Source: DASSUW01 sp963849695 (GTDB taxonomy: Bacteria; Actinomycetota; Thermoleophilia; Solirubrobacterales; Solirubrobacteraceae). Taken from it: a stretch of DNA of 64,000 nt. The position numbers and the translations under genes were made by a program. This document shows positions 1 to 11,214 of the stretch, one piece after another. Positions within the stretch are counted from its first letter, which is position 1, and each line of letters begins with the position of its first letter. The DNA is taken from contig CAWKIT010000032.1 of NCBI GenBank assembly GCA_963849695.1, forward strand, positions 88,170 to 152,169, given 5' to 3'. Under the pieces are notes generated by a model that had not been told where the DNA came from, did not search any database, and saw only the letters and a program-made list of their open reading frames with translations.

Positions 1-925
1 CCGCCGCTCGGCGTGCGGCGGGGGTAGGGGGCGATCCAGGTGCGCTCGCGCGCCCAGTAGCCGGGTGCCATGCGCATCCAGTGCTGGGAGAAGTACTTGG
101 CCGACTGGGCCGAGCCGCCGATCACCGCGCCGGTTCCATAGTCCCACCACACACGGCCCTCCTCGTAGTCCGAGTGCTGCGGGTGGAACGGGTTGAACGG
201 CTTATGGAAGAACCGGTAACCCCACAACGTGCCGGCGATCGGGGATGCGGGACCGCCGAACCCGACCATGATGGGTGACGCCGCGGCCGAGCCGCCGAAG
301 GCGCCGGCCGCCGCGCTGCCCGCATCGCGGGCGGCCTCCTCGGCACCGTCGCCGCGCCGCTGGGCGCGCTCGAGGTCGTCGCGGGCCTGCTCGAGGTCGC
401 GGCGGGCGGCCGCCTCGTCGGCGGCGGCATCCGCGTCTCCGACTCGGCGGCGGCGAGGCTGCTCTCCGCGAATGGCGACGGGGTGCCGGTCAGCGAGGTC
501 ATCGAGATCTCGGTGCGGGCGGCCGACGCGCGCTGCTCGGCGTTCGCGCGGCGCGCCTGCGCGGCTTCGATCCGCTCGAGCGCCCGGTCGACCGGCGCTG
601 GGCGTCGCGGGCGTCCTCGATCGCCTGCTCGGCGTTCGCTCGCTGGGCCGCCTCCAGCGCCTCCGCATAGATGCGAGCGGCACGCTCGGCCTCGCTGAGC
701 GCCTGCACGGCGGCCTCGCAGGCGGAGCCGTTGGTCATGCAGGCGCCCGCGTAGCTCACGCTGGCAGGACCGGACCACCCCGGTGAACGTGCCAGGCACG
801 CCGTTCAGCTCACCGCTGACGCCGGCTAGGCTCCCCGCCAGCCCCGCGAACTGCGCGGCCGAGGCGCGGAGCGCGCTGGGCTCGCCCTCGGGCACGGTGA
901 TGCCGGCGTAGGAGCGTCCGCTCAT
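1..925 (-). CDS. T7SS-type secreted or toxin-like protein, partial and frameshifted
   Basis: The gene runs off the left edge. Its ATG at 925 overlaps the stop of the upstream WXG-like gene by four bases (ATGA), so the two are probably translated together. The reconstructed product begins MSGRSYAGITVPEGEPSAL, has an Ala-rich helical N-terminus, then a long Ala/Arg/Glu-rich stretch (about 700 to 330) that looks like a coiled coil, a Gly/Ala hinge, and an aromatic C-terminal part with motifs such as WGYRFFHKPFNPFHP and KYFSQHWMRMAPGYWARER. No single frame covers it: the reading must shift at least three times, near 785, 590 and 420. The domain order resembles WXG-type polymorphic toxins, but I do not recognise the C-terminal domain and no function is assigned. 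The shifts may be sequencing errors or real decay. Confidence 0.5.
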
Positions 926-1220
926 CGTGGTGCGCCCGGCATGGCGTTCGCGTCGGTCACGGCATAGGCGTCGCCGGCCGCGCTGAGGTTCGCGCCCAAC
1001 CCGCCGACCGAACGGCCAGCATGCGCCAGCGACGCCGCCCAGCGCCGCGCAGCAATCGGCGATCGCCGCGGCGGCCACGCCTCGCCCGCAGCGCCGGCGG
1101 CCGAGCTGCCGGCAGCGTCGAGCGGCCGCTCAGCGCTGCGACCTGATCGGCGAGCGCCGCCTGCCGCCCGCTCGCCGTATGAAGCTGTCCTGGTTCTACC
1201 TCGATCCGTGGCATCGTCAC
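922..1220 (-). CDS. WXG100-like small protein, frameshifted
   Basis: This is a short gene of about 97 to 99 codons. It can start at GTG 1220 or ATG 1214 (MPRIEVEPGQLHTASGRQA). The length, the Ala-rich helical pattern and the Trp near the middle fit the WXG100/ESAT-6 group of type VII secretion substrates, which fold as helical hairpins and dimerise with a partner. Its stop overlaps the start of the next gene (ATGA). The frame is lost near 1130 and changes twice more before the C-terminal LANLSAAGDAY-type segment that leads into the stop at 922. With three shifts in about 300 bases the gene is either decayed or badly sequenced. Family assignment is inferred from size, composition and neighbour only. 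Confidence 0.45.
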
Positions 1221-1279
1221 GCTCCCGCTGTCCGCGTGCGGCGTCAGCTACACGTATACCGCGGTCGGGAGGTTGCTGC

Positions 1280-2947
1280 TCAGACCTCGACGACGACCGG
1301 CAGCACCATCGGGCGCCGCTTCAACTTCTCGTAGATGAAGGCGGCGATGTCGTCGTGCAGGAACGACTCGAGCACGTCGATCTCGGTGATCCGCTGCTCG
1401 GCGGCGCGGTCGAGCGAGTCCTCGACCGCCTCGCGCAGCTCGTCGACGATCGCGGCTCCTTCGTCGAGGAACGGGACGCCGCGCGCGAGCACCTCGGGCG
1501 GCACGACCGACGAGCCGTCCTGCTCGGAGACGGTGGCGACGATGATGAAGATGCCGTCCGCCGACAGCATGCGGCGGTCGCGCAGCGCGACGTCGGACAC
1601 GTCGCCGATGTCGACGCCGTCGACGAACACCAGTCCGGCGGTCTGGCGGTCGCCGAGCCGCGCGCCGCGCGCGTCGATCTCCAGCGGCGTGCCGTTCTCC
1701 GTCCGGAAGATGCTCTCGGCCGGCACGCCGACCGCCTCGGCGAGCTGCGCGTGCAGCAGCATCCGCTTGTAGTCGCCGTGGACCGGCATCACGTACCGCG
1801 GGTGCGTGAGGTTGAGCATCATCTTCACCTCCTCGGCATAGCCGTGGCCGGAGGCGTGGATCGGGGCGTCGCGAGCGGTCACCACGTCGCAGCCGATGTG
1901 GTAGAGGCGGTCGATCGTCTCGTTGACCGCGCGCTCGTTGCCCGGGATCGGCGTGGCCGAGAACACGACCGTGTCGCCGCGCTTGAGCTCGACCGCGGGG
2001 TGGTCGCGGTACGCCATCCGGCGCAAGGCCGACAGCGGCTCGCCCTGTGACCCGGTGGAGACGACCACGAGCTTCTCGTCGGGGAAGTGCTCCAGCTCGC
2101 GCGGCGGGATCAGCTGGCCCTCGGGGATCGCGATGTGCCCGAGCGAGCGGCCGATGTTGACGTTCTTGCGCATCGAGCGGCCGACCAGCGCGACCTTGCG
2201 GCCGTTCGCGGCCGCGGCGTCGACCACCTGCTGGACGCGGTGGATGTTGGAGGCGAAGCAGGTGACGACGATCCGGCCCGGGCAGTGCGCGAACAGACGC
2301 TCGAGCTGCGGCCCGACCACCGACTCGCTGGTCGAGATGCCGGCGCGGTCGGCGTTGGTCGAGTCGCCGCACAGCAGCAGCAGGCCTTCGCGGCCGAGCT
2401 CCGCCAGGCGCGCCATGTCGGCGGGGGCGCCGCCGACCGGCGTCTGGTCGAACTTGTAGTCGCCGGTGAAGAGGATCGTCCCGAGCTCGCACGTGAGCGC
2501 GACGCCCGCGGCGTCCGGGATCGAGTGGGTCAGGTGCACGAGCTCGATCGCGAACGGGCCGGCCTGGGCCACCTGGCCGACCGGGAGCACGTCGAGGTTG
2601 ACCTCGCGCAGCTTGTGCTCGTCGAGCTTCGAGCGTGCCATGGCGACCGTGAGCTGGCCGCCGTAGACGACCGGCACTGCCTTCTGGCCGAGCTCGCGCA
2701 GCACCCACGGGAGCGCGCCGAGGTGATCCTCGTGGCCGTGGGTGATCACGATCGCCTCGATGTCGTCGATCCGCTCGCGCAGGTACGTGAAGTCGGGCAG
2801 CACGAGGTCGATGCCCATCATCTCGGCGGTCGGGAACCGCAGCCCGCAGTCGACGACCACGAGCCGATCGCCGTATTCGACGACGGTGAGGTTCTTGCCG
2901 ATCTCGCCGACGCCCCCGAGCGGGAGGACGCGTAGGCGGCCGTTCAC
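1280..2947 (-). CDS. rnj: ribonuclease J
   Basis: The 555-aa product is a metallo-beta-lactamase/beta-CASP ribonuclease (RNase J), which carries out 5'-to-3' exonuclease and endonuclease decay and maturation of RNA in the cytoplasm. It begins VNGRLRVLPLGGVGEIGKN, the standard RNase J N-terminus, and carries the metal motif HGHEDHLGA near residue 70, SGHGYAEE-type beta-CASP sequence and MPVHGDYKRM in the C-terminal half. Length is typical. The GTG start at 2947 overlaps the dapA stop (GTGA), so it is coupled to dapA; dapA-rnj order is common in actinobacteria. It is the last intact gene of the pnp-M16-dapB-dapA-rnj run. The reading frame is clean throughout. Confidence 0.95.
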   Translation of the reverse strand: MNGRLRVLPLGGVGEIGKNLTVVEYGDRLVVVDCGLRFPTAEMMGIDLVLPDFTYLRERIDDIEAIVITHGHEDHLGALPWVLRELGQKAVPVVYGGQLTVAMARSKLDEHKLREVNLDVLPVGQVAQAGPFAIELVHLTHSIPDAAGVALTCELGTILFTGDYKFDQTPVGGAPADMARLAELGREGLLLLCGDSTNADRAGISTSESVVGPQLERLFAHCPGRIVVTCFASNIHRVQQVVDAAAANGRKVALVGRSMRKNVNIGRSLGHIAIPEGQLIPPRELEHFPDEKLVVVSTGSQGEPLSALRRMAYRDHPAVELKRGDTVVFSATPIPGNERAVNETIDRLYHIGCDVVTARDAPIHASGHGYAEEVKMMLNLTHPRYVMPVHGDYKRMLLHAQLAEAVGVPAESIFRTENGTPLEIDARGARLGDRQTAGLVFVDGVDIGDVSDVALRDRRMLSADGIFIIVATVSEQDGSSVVPPEVLARGVPFLDEGAAIVDELREAVEDSLDRAAEQRITEIDVLESFLHDDIAAFIYEKLKRRPMVLPVVVEV

Positions 2948-3810
2948 GCGGCGTGAGCTCCTGTCAAGAGACCCTGCCGTTCGAGCGCGCCGCGGATGAC
3001 CTGGAACTCGGACTCGTCGGCGTCCACCAGCGGCAGCCGGAGCCCGCCGACGTCGTGGCCGAGCAGGTTCAACGCCGTCTTGACCGGGATCGGGCTGGCG
3101 GTGCAGAACATCGCCCTGAAGACATGGGCCAGCTGCGCGTGGATCTGCCGGCGGCGCTCCGGCTCGTCGAACATGCGGCGCATCTCGGTGCCGACCACGT
3201 GGCTGGAGACGCAGATGCCGCCGGCGCCGCCGAGGTCGAGGCAGCGTGCGAGATCCTCGTCGTTGCCGGTCAGCAGCGTCATGCCGTCGATCGGGCCGAG
3301 CTCCGCGCTGTTGGACTGCTTGACCGCCGCGATGCCGTCGATCTGCGCGAGCTCGGCGAGCAGCTCGGGGTCGAGATTGACGGTCGTCCGGCTCGGGATG
3401 TTGTAGATGATCACCCGCGTGCCGCCGGCTGCGCGCGCGACCTCCTCGTAGTGGCGGACGATGCCGCGGCGGTTCGGGCGGTTGTAGTAGCCGGTGACGG
3501 AGAGCAGCGCCTGGGCGCCGGCCTCCGACATGCGCTCGGCGAGGTGGCAGGCGTGGTGCGTGCTGTTGGAGCCCGCGCCCGCCACGATCAGCGTCTCGCC
3601 GCCCAGCTCCTCGACCATCAGGGTCACGAGCGAGACCATCTCGTCGTCGCCGAGCGTCGGCGACTCGCCGGTCGTCCCGCACACGACCAGGCCGTTGGAG
3701 CCGTTGGCGAGCAGATGCCGGCCGAGCGCGACCGCCCCCTCCTCGTTCACGCGGCCGTCCGCGTGGAAGGGGGTGACCATCGCGGTCAGCAGGCCTTGCA
3801 GAGGGCGCAT
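2944..3810 (-). CDS. dapA: 4-hydroxy-tetrahydrodipicolinate synthase
   Basis: DapA condenses pyruvate with aspartate semialdehyde in the lysine/diaminopimelate pathway. The product is 288 aa, a TIM barrel of the usual length. Visible motifs are GLVVCGTTGESPTL near residue 45 (pyruvate-site Thr-Thr), the tyrosine in VTGYYNRPN, and the Schiff-base lysine in GIAAVKQSNSAE. The start is ATG 3810 (MRPLQGLLTAMVTPF). The stop is shared with the GTG of rnj. A 240-bp gap containing a palindromic repeat element lies between it and dapB, which is unusual because neighbouring genes in this run overlap. Confidence 0.95.
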   Translation of the reverse strand: MRPLQGLLTAMVTPFHADGRVNEEGAVALGRHLLANGSNGLVVCGTTGESPTLGDDEMVSLVTLMVEELGGETLIVAGAGSNSTHHACHLAERMSEAGAQALLSVTGYYNRPNRRGIVRHYEEVARAAGGTRVIIYNIPSRTTVNLDPELLAELAQIDGIAAVKQSNSAELGPIDGMTLLTGNDEDLARCLDLGGAGGICVSSHVVGTEMRRMFDEPERRRQIHAQLAHVFRAMFCTASPIPVKTALNLLGHDVGGLRLPLVDADESEFQVIRGALERQGLLTGAHAA

Positions 3811-3869
3811 GGCGTCGGATTCTGGCAGGCGGCGGCGGCGCTCGGCGGTGCGGGCGCTGCGGCGGGTGT

Positions 3870-4035
3870 GGCGAACGTCAACTGCGGCTGGGTGGGGAAG
3901 CGGGTAGCCCGCCGCGCGGCGGAATCCGAGGGGGTGGCAAGCAAACCTTTCCCAGATAGGACGGTTTCTCTGGCCACCCCCCTCCCCCGGCCGCGCGGGC
4001 GGCTCCCTCGCACCCTTACCCAGCCGAAGTTCGCC
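3870..4035. repeat. interspersed palindromic element, copy 1
   Basis: This 166-bp non-coding segment between dapB and dapA is an imperfect large palindrome. The left arm starts GGCGAACGTCAACTGCGGC, identical over 19 bp to the termini of a second element at 43101-43325. The right arm reads back as GGCGAAC then TTCGGCTGGGTAAGGG, a slightly deleted version of the left arm. A central part (GGTGGC...GCCACC) can form a further hairpin, and the motif CCGCGCGGCGGAATCC occurs here and, inverted, in copy 2. It could be a REP/MITE-like element or a structured spacer RNA. No open frame in it looks coding. Confidence 0.75.
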
Positions 4036-4051
4036 GGCGTGGCCGCGACGG

Positions 4052-4709
4052 TCACTCGAACAGCAGGTGCTCGAGCCCGATCGTCGGCGATTCGGGGAGG
4101 TCCGCCACGCGCGCGGATCGCGAGCAGGACCCCGGGCATGAAGCTCGTGCGGTCGACGGTGCGGTGGCTGATGGTCAGGGTCTGCCCGGCGTCGCCGAGG
4201 ATGACCTCCTGGTCGGCCACGATCCCGGGCAGCCGCACGGAGTGGATCGGCACCGCGCCGTCCATCAGCTCGGCCGTGCGCGCCGCGGTGCCGGACGGCG
4301 AGTCGAGCTTGGCGGGATGGTGCAGCTCGATGATCTCCGCCCGGTCCATCAGACGCGAGGCCTCGACCGCGAACCGCATCATCAGCACCGCGCCGATCGC
4401 GAAGTTGGGCGCGAAGAAGGCGTTCGCCTGCGACGCGCGCGCCGCCTCGCGGAGCCCGTCCAGGTCGAACCCCGAGGTGCCGACCACGACGTGCACGCCG
4501 GCCTCCAGTGCGGAGCGCGCGTTTTCGAGCGCGGTGTCGGGGCGCGTGAAGTCGACCAGCACGTCGGCGCCGCCCAGAACCTCGGCGACCGCCACCTCGA
4601 GGACCGGATCGGCGCGGCCGGTCAGCTCCATTCCGTCGGCGGCGTCGACCGCCGCGCACACCATCTGGCCCATGCGGCCGGCGGCGCCGGCCACCGCCAC
4701 ACGGATCAT
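4052..4709 (-). CDS. dapB: 4-hydroxy-tetrahydrodipicolinate reductase, one-base frameshift near the 3' end
   Basis: DapB reduces the DapA product with NAD(P)H in lysine/diaminopimelate synthesis. The product begins MIRVAVAGAAGRMGQMV (dinucleotide-binding loop), has the substrate motif IIELHHPAKLDSPSGTA, and HRTVDRTSFMPGVLLAIR near the end. The expected C-terminus (ADLPESPTIGLEHLLFE, stop at 4052) is in another frame: one extra base within CGCGCGCG near 4110-4120 breaks it. The span of 658 nt is a multiple of three plus one, as expected for a single insertion. The ATG at 4709 overlaps the stop of the M16 peptidase gene (ATGA). Most likely this is an intact gene with an assembly indel. Confidence 0.9.
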
Positions 4710-5986
4710 GCCGTGACGCTCGCTCCCGGGCAGACGTCGTCGACCGCCGCCCGGAACGCCTGCGCGTCGGGGCCGATGCCGGCCGCCGACAGCCGGTCGG
4801 GCGCCCACAGCTCGTCGGTGAGCTCGCGCAGGTCGTCCAGCGTCACGGCGTCGAAGCGCGCCATCACCTCGTCGGTCTCCAGCAGTGGCAGCCCGTACAG
4901 CAGCGAGGCGCCGAGCCGGTTCATGCGCGCTCCGGTCGACTCCATCCCCAGCACCACGCGCGCCTTGACGTTCTCGCGCGCGCGCTCGAGCTCCTGCTCG
5001 GTGGCCGGCTGCTCGCGCAGGTGGCCGAGCTCGCCGGCCACGACCTCCATCGCCTCGCCGACCTTGTCCGGCCGCGTGCCGACGTACAGGCCGATCTGGC
5101 CGATGTCGGCGTACTGGCCCGCGAACGAGTAGACCGAGTACGCCAGACCGCGCTCCTCCCGCACGGCCTGGAACAGCCGCGAGGAGGAGAGCCCTCCGAA
5201 GATCGCGTCGAGCACGCGCGAGGCGAAGCGCCGGTCGTCGCCGCGCGGGAGCCCGACGGCGCCGAGGCAGACGTGGCACTGCTCGGTGTCCTTGCGCTGG
5301 AAGCGCACGGTGGGCGCCGGGTCGGCGGGCGCGGGCTCGATCGCGGGCGCGGACTCGGCGGCGGCGCCGCCGAGCGTGGCCTCGGCCAGCTCTGCGATCT
5401 GGTCGTGGTCGACCGACCCGGCGGCGGCCACGACCACGGACCCGGGCACGTAGCGGACGGCATGGAACGCCGCGATCCGCTCGACCGGCGTCTCTCGGAT
5501 CACCGGCGCGCGGCCGATGATCGGGCGCCCGAGCGGATGGCCGCCGAACACCGCCTCGCCGAGCACGTCGAACACCGTGTCCTGCGGGTCGTCCTCGTAC
5601 ATCGCGATCTCTTCGAGCACGACCTCGCGCTCGGGGTCGACGTCCCGGAACGCGGGCCTCCACACCATGTCGGCGATCACGTCGAACGCGCGCGGGAGGT
5701 GCTGGTCGAGCATCCGCGCGTACACCGTGGTGCTCTCCTTGTCGGTGCCGGCGTTCAGCTCGGCGCCCATGGCGTCGAACAGCTGGTCGATCTCGGCCGA
5801 CTGGTAGCGGTCGGTGCCGCGGAACAGCAGGTGCTCGAGGAAGTGCGAGAGCCCGGCCTCCTCCACCGCCTCGCCGCGCGAGCCGGTGCCCACGAAGAAG
5901 CCGAGGGCCGCGGACCGGACCGAGGGCATCGCCTCGGTCGCGATCCGCAGCCCTGAAGGCAGCTCCGTGATCCGGTGGGTGGGCAG
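4706..5986 (-). CDS. M16 family zinc peptidase (processing-peptidase-like)
   Basis: This is a zinc metallopeptidase of the pitrilysin/mitochondrial-processing-peptidase family. The inverted zinc motif HFLEH lies in GLSHFLEHLLFRGT, the downstream glutamate in DKESTTVYARM, and the family RGLAYSVYS loop is in the C-terminal half. The start is uncertain: there is no ATG, GTG or TTG between the pnp stop (5991) and the conserved start of the domain (LPTHRITELPSGLRIATE). CTG at 5986 gives 426 aa, the usual size; the only upstream ATG in frame (6085) would overlap pnp by 95 bases with a low-complexity Ala/Thr stretch. pnp followed by an M16 peptidase then dapB is a common actinobacterial order. Confidence 0.85.
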   Translation of the reverse strand: MPTHRITELPSGLRIATEAMPSVRSAALGFFVGTGSRGEAVEEAGLSHFLEHLLFRGTDRYQSAEIDQLFDAMGAELNAGTDKESTTVYARMLDQHLPRAFDVIADMVWRPAFRDVDPEREVVLEEIAMYEDDPQDTVFDVLGEAVFGGHPLGRPIIGRAPVIRETPVERIAAFHAVRYVPGSVVVAAAGSVDHDQIAELAEATLGGAAAESAPAIEPAPADPAPTVRFQRKDTEQCHVCLGAVGLPRGDDRRFASRVLDAIFGGLSSSRLFQAVREERGLAYSVYSFAGQYADIGQIGLYVGTRPDKVGEAMEVVAGELGHLREQPATEQELERARENVKARVVLGMESTGARMNRLGASLLYGLPLLETDEVMARFDAVTLDDLRELTDELWAPDRLSAAGIGPDAQAFRAAVDDVCPGASVTA

Positions 5987-5990
5987 CCCG

Positions 5991-8259
<2,269 letters not shown>

Positions 8260-8274
8260 ATGTCCCTTTCTTGC

Positions 8275-8296
8275 GCCCGCCCTTCGGTAGGCGGGC
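8275..8296 (-). promoter_or_regulatory. leader hairpin upstream of pnp
   Basis: GCCCGCC (8275-8281) and GGCGGGC (8290-8296) are a perfect 7-bp inverted repeat with an 8-nt loop, lying 16 bases 5' of the pnp start on the minus strand and just above its Shine-Dalgarno. In other bacteria PNPase is autoregulated through a leader stem-loop cleaved by RNase III, so this is a candidate for such control; that role is inferred. It also lies in the 92-bp divergent region shared with the gene starting at 8352. Confidence 0.4.
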
Positions 8297-8351
8297 CCTC
8301 TGCATTCTCTGACGCTTCGGTAGTGGTTGCCTGCCATGGTAGTAGGCGCTC

Positions 8352-9452
8352 GTGACACATCGCATTGTTCTCTTCGGTGCGACCGGCTTCACCGGTCGCC
8401 TCCTGGCCGAGCGGCTCGCCGCCGAGGGGGCCGCGGCGATGCTCGCCGGGCGCTCGGAGGCGTCCGTGCGCGAGCTGGCCGAGCGGCTCGGGCTCGAGTG
8501 GCGGGTGGCCGACGCCCTGCGCCAGAACTCGGTGTTCGCGCTGCTCGAGCCGGGCGACGTGCTGGTGAGCACGGTCGGTCCGTTCGCCAAGTGGGGCGAG
8601 GCGGCGGTGCGGGCGGCGATCGCGGCCAAGGGCGTCTACATCGACTCGACCGGCGAGCCCCCGTTCATCCGCCGCATCTTCGAGGAGTTCGGGCCGCCCG
8701 CCGAGCGGGCGGGCGCGGCGCTGCTGACCGCGATGGGCTACGACTTCGTGCCGGGGGCGCTGGCGGGGGCGCTCGCGCTGGAGCAGGCGGGCCCCGCGGC
8801 CACCCGGGTGGACGTCGGCTACTACGCGTTCGGCGCCGGGATCAGCGCCGGGACGCGGCGCTCGGCGGTCGGGATCATGCTCGAGGACGGCCACGCGTTC
8901 CGGGCAGGAACGGTGCGGACGGCGCGGATCGCCGACCGCGTGCGCTCGTTCCGCGCCAAGGGCAAGGACCGCGACGCGATCTCGGTCGGCGGCGCCGAGC
9001 ACTTCACGCTTCCGCCCGCCCACCCCGGGCTGACCGAGGTGAACGTCTATCTCGGCTGGTTCCCCGCCCTCGCGCGCCCGCTGCAGGCGGGCAGCCTGGC
9101 GGGCTCGGTCGCGCTGCGCCTGCCCGGCGTGCGCGGAGCGCTGAAGGCCGTGGGCGACCGCCTGGCCGAGGTCGGCGGCAGCGGCCCCGACCAGCCGGGG
9201 TCGGGGATCTCGTGGATCGTCGGCGAGGCCTACGACGCCGGCGGCAGCCGGCTCGCCGAGGTGCACCTGTCGGGCAGCGAGCCGTACGCGCTCACCGCCG
9301 GGATCCTCGCCTGGGCCGCGCGCCGCGCCGCCGGGCACGGCGTGGACGGCACGGGGGCGCTGGGGCCGGTGCAGGCGTTCGGCCTGCGCGCGCTCGAGGA
9401 GGGTTGCCGCGAGGCGGGCCTGGACCGCGTCAGCGACCCAGCCTCCGTGTGA
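8352..9452 (+). CDS. saccharopine dehydrogenase-like / trans-acting enoyl reductase family protein
   Basis: This 366-aa NAD(P)-dependent oxidoreductase is divergent from pnp. The N-terminus THRIVLFGATGFTGRLLAE has the Rossmann GxTGxTG loop typical of saccharopine-dehydrogenase-like enzymes, including the mycobacterial trans-acting enoyl reductase branch; STVGPFAKWGE and YIDSTGEPPF are the other family blocks. The substrate is unknown; relatives act on lipids or polyketides. The start is GTG 8352. The 3' end overlaps the convergent oxidoreductase gene by 23 bp. It is one of the few plus-strand genes in the first 43 kb. Confidence 0.8.
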   Translation: MTHRIVLFGATGFTGRLLAERLAAEGAAAMLAGRSEASVRELAERLGLEWRVADALRQNSVFALLEPGDVLVSTVGPFAKWGEAAVRAAIAAKGVYIDSTGEPPFIRRIFEEFGPPAERAGAALLTAMGYDFVPGALAGALALEQAGPAATRVDVGYYAFGAGISAGTRRSAVGIMLEDGHAFRAGTVRTARIADRVRSFRAKGKDRDAISVGGAEHFTLPPAHPGLTEVNVYLGWFPALARPLQAGSLAGSVALRLPGVRGALKAVGDRLAEVGGSGPDQPGSGISWIVGEAYDAGGSRLAEVHLSGSEPYALTAGILAWAARRAAGHGVDGTGALGPVQAFGLRALEEGCREAGLDRVSDPASV

Positions 9453-11139
9453 GCGAGCCGAGCCCGAGCAACGCCCGCGAGACGAGCCCTTCGGGTTTCA
9501 GACCACCGTCGTCGGTCACCTGCAGCCGCGGCTTCGCCGGGCGGTGGCCGAGGCGCCAGCGCAGCTCGTCGAGCTTGCGCGCCGGGCGCAGCACGGCGGG
9601 CTCGGGCAGCGTGTAGATGTCACACCGGTCGGCCGCAGAGCCGGTGCGGTCGAGGATCGCGTTGACCGCGCGGCGCGCCGCCTCGTTGGCGGCCTCCATC
9701 GTCGCGAGGTCGGTGTTGGTGCGCACGTAGTCGGCCGCCAGCAGCAGGTTGGGGATCCGCGTCGTGACCCCGGGGCGGTCGGCCCACGAGCCGGCGGTGT
9801 TGATGAGCAGCGGCTCGAGGTTGGCGGCCTGGGTCGGGTTCGGGAACGTGATCGCGGGGTCGAGGAACCAGGCGAGGATGTGCCGCTCGTCGAGCACGGG
9901 GTCGGGGCCGTCGTTGAGGTGGTCGGCGAGCTGGGCCCAGACCTCGGCGCGGATCTCCTCGCGCGAGCAGCGCATGGCGATCTTGCCGGTCCGGCGGCTG
10001 GCCGTCTCCCAGTCCGAGACGTCGATCGAGAGGATGCCCTTGACGCGTCCGTCGCCGTAGCGCGCGAGGTCGACCTCCTTCCAGAACTGGGCCTGCGAGA
10101 TCGAGGTCAGCGCCCACTCGGAGTCGATGTAGATCGCGTGGCCGTGCTCGAGCGGCACGTCGCGGTCGAGGTAGAAGAGGATGCCGTTCATCCACCGCGT
10201 GACGAGCCGGTCGAGCTTCGCGAACGCCGGGTCGAGGGCGCGCAGCGGCGGGCCCGCGAGCTGGCGCATGATCTCGACCGGGAGCGCGGCCACGTAGTGG
10301 TCGGCGGTGACGGTGCCCGCGGGCGTCGTGACGCCGGCGATGCGGCCGTTCGAGATCGTCAGGCCCTCGACCGGGGAATCGAGCCGCAGCTCGACGCCGA
10401 GGGTCTCGAGGTGGGCGACCCACGGGTCGATCCACGCGTCGTTGGTCGGGGCGTCGAGCACGCGGTCGGCGCGGCCGCCGGCGCGCGTGAGGTCGAAGAC
10501 GATCTGGGCGAGGATCAGCCCGCCGGTGCGGGAGCTGATCTCCCGCCCGCGGGCCGCCACGAGCGTGCGGGTGAGCCCCTCACCCACCCACTTCTGGAAC
10601 GCCTTCGAGCGCCGCTCGGCGCCGATGAAGTCCCACCAGCCGACCTCCTCCCACTGCTCGTAGCGACGCTCGTCGCAGCTCGTGAGCAGGGTCATCATCC
10701 GCTCGACCAGCACGGCGTGCTCCTGCGGCGGGATCCCGAGCCGGGTCACGAGCTCGAACAGGAAGCGGCTCACGAGCGCGAGGTCGTCGAGCGACTGCGG
10801 CAGGTGCGCCGCGGTCACCAGCTCGTTCTTCCCGCCCGCCTGCGCGAACAGGACGCGGGTGGCGTGGGTGAGGTTGTCGAGCACGGTCCCGCTGCCGTGC
10901 GGTATCCGCCTCATCGTGTCCGGCACGTGCTGATAGAAGCCGGGGAAGAAGCGGAAGCCGTGCTCGGCCGGCAGGTCTTTGCGGTCGCCGGTGCCGGAGT
11001 CCGGGACCGGCAGGCTGCGCGCCTTGCCGCCGGGGATGTCGCGCGCCTCGAGGACAACGACCTCGAAGCCGCGCTCGGCCAGCTCGTGCGCGGCGGTGAG
11101 GCCGGCGACGCCGCCCCCGAGGATCGCGACTCGGCTCAT
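9430..11139 (-). CDS. FAD-dependent amine-oxidase-fold oxidoreductase (phytoene-desaturase/HpnE-like)
   Basis: The 569-aa flavoprotein begins MSRVAILGGGVAGLTAAHEL, the FAD-binding GxGxxG loop, followed by an EARDIPGGKARS segment typical of carotenoid/squalene-type oxidoreductases. It also has FRFFPGFYQHVPDTMRRI and a C-terminal FAD block NLLLAADYVRTNTDLATME. Relatives desaturate phytoene or dehydroxylate hydroxysqualene; the substrate here cannot be told from sequence. It is divergently oriented from the sigma factor at 11215 with 75 bp between, so the two may share a control region. Confidence 0.75.
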   Translation of the reverse strand: MSRVAILGGGVAGLTAAHELAERGFEVVVLEARDIPGGKARSLPVPDSGTGDRKDLPAEHGFRFFPGFYQHVPDTMRRIPHGSGTVLDNLTHATRVLFAQAGGKNELVTAAHLPQSLDDLALVSRFLFELVTRLGIPPQEHAVLVERMMTLLTSCDERRYEQWEEVGWWDFIGAERRSKAFQKWVGEGLTRTLVAARGREISSRTGGLILAQIVFDLTRAGGRADRVLDAPTNDAWIDPWVAHLETLGVELRLDSPVEGLTISNGRIAGVTTPAGTVTADHYVAALPVEIMRQLAGPPLRALDPAFAKLDRLVTRWMNGILFYLDRDVPLEHGHAIYIDSEWALTSISQAQFWKEVDLARYGDGRVKGILSIDVSDWETASRRTGKIAMRCSREEIRAEVWAQLADHLNDGPDPVLDERHILAWFLDPAITFPNPTQAANLEPLLINTAGSWADRPGVTTRIPNLLLAADYVRTNTDLATMEAANEAARRAVNAILDRTGSAADRCDIYTLPEPAVLRPARKLDELRWRLGHRPAKPRLQVTDDGGLKPEGLVSRALLGLGSLTRRLGR

Positions 11140-11214
11140 GGGACGACTCTCTCACCACGCGGCCGATTTGTCACACTCGCCGCCGTTCGTGCGAGGGTTG
11201 GCAGGAGGAACTCA

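Noticed and set aside
1208..2050. Long plus-strand open frames opposite RNase J, dapA, carB, pyrC and many other genes
   Set aside because: They are antisense to genes with clear conserved motifs, have shadow-type composition (Arg/His/Asp-rich in high-GC DNA) and no ribosome-binding sites or recognisable domains.
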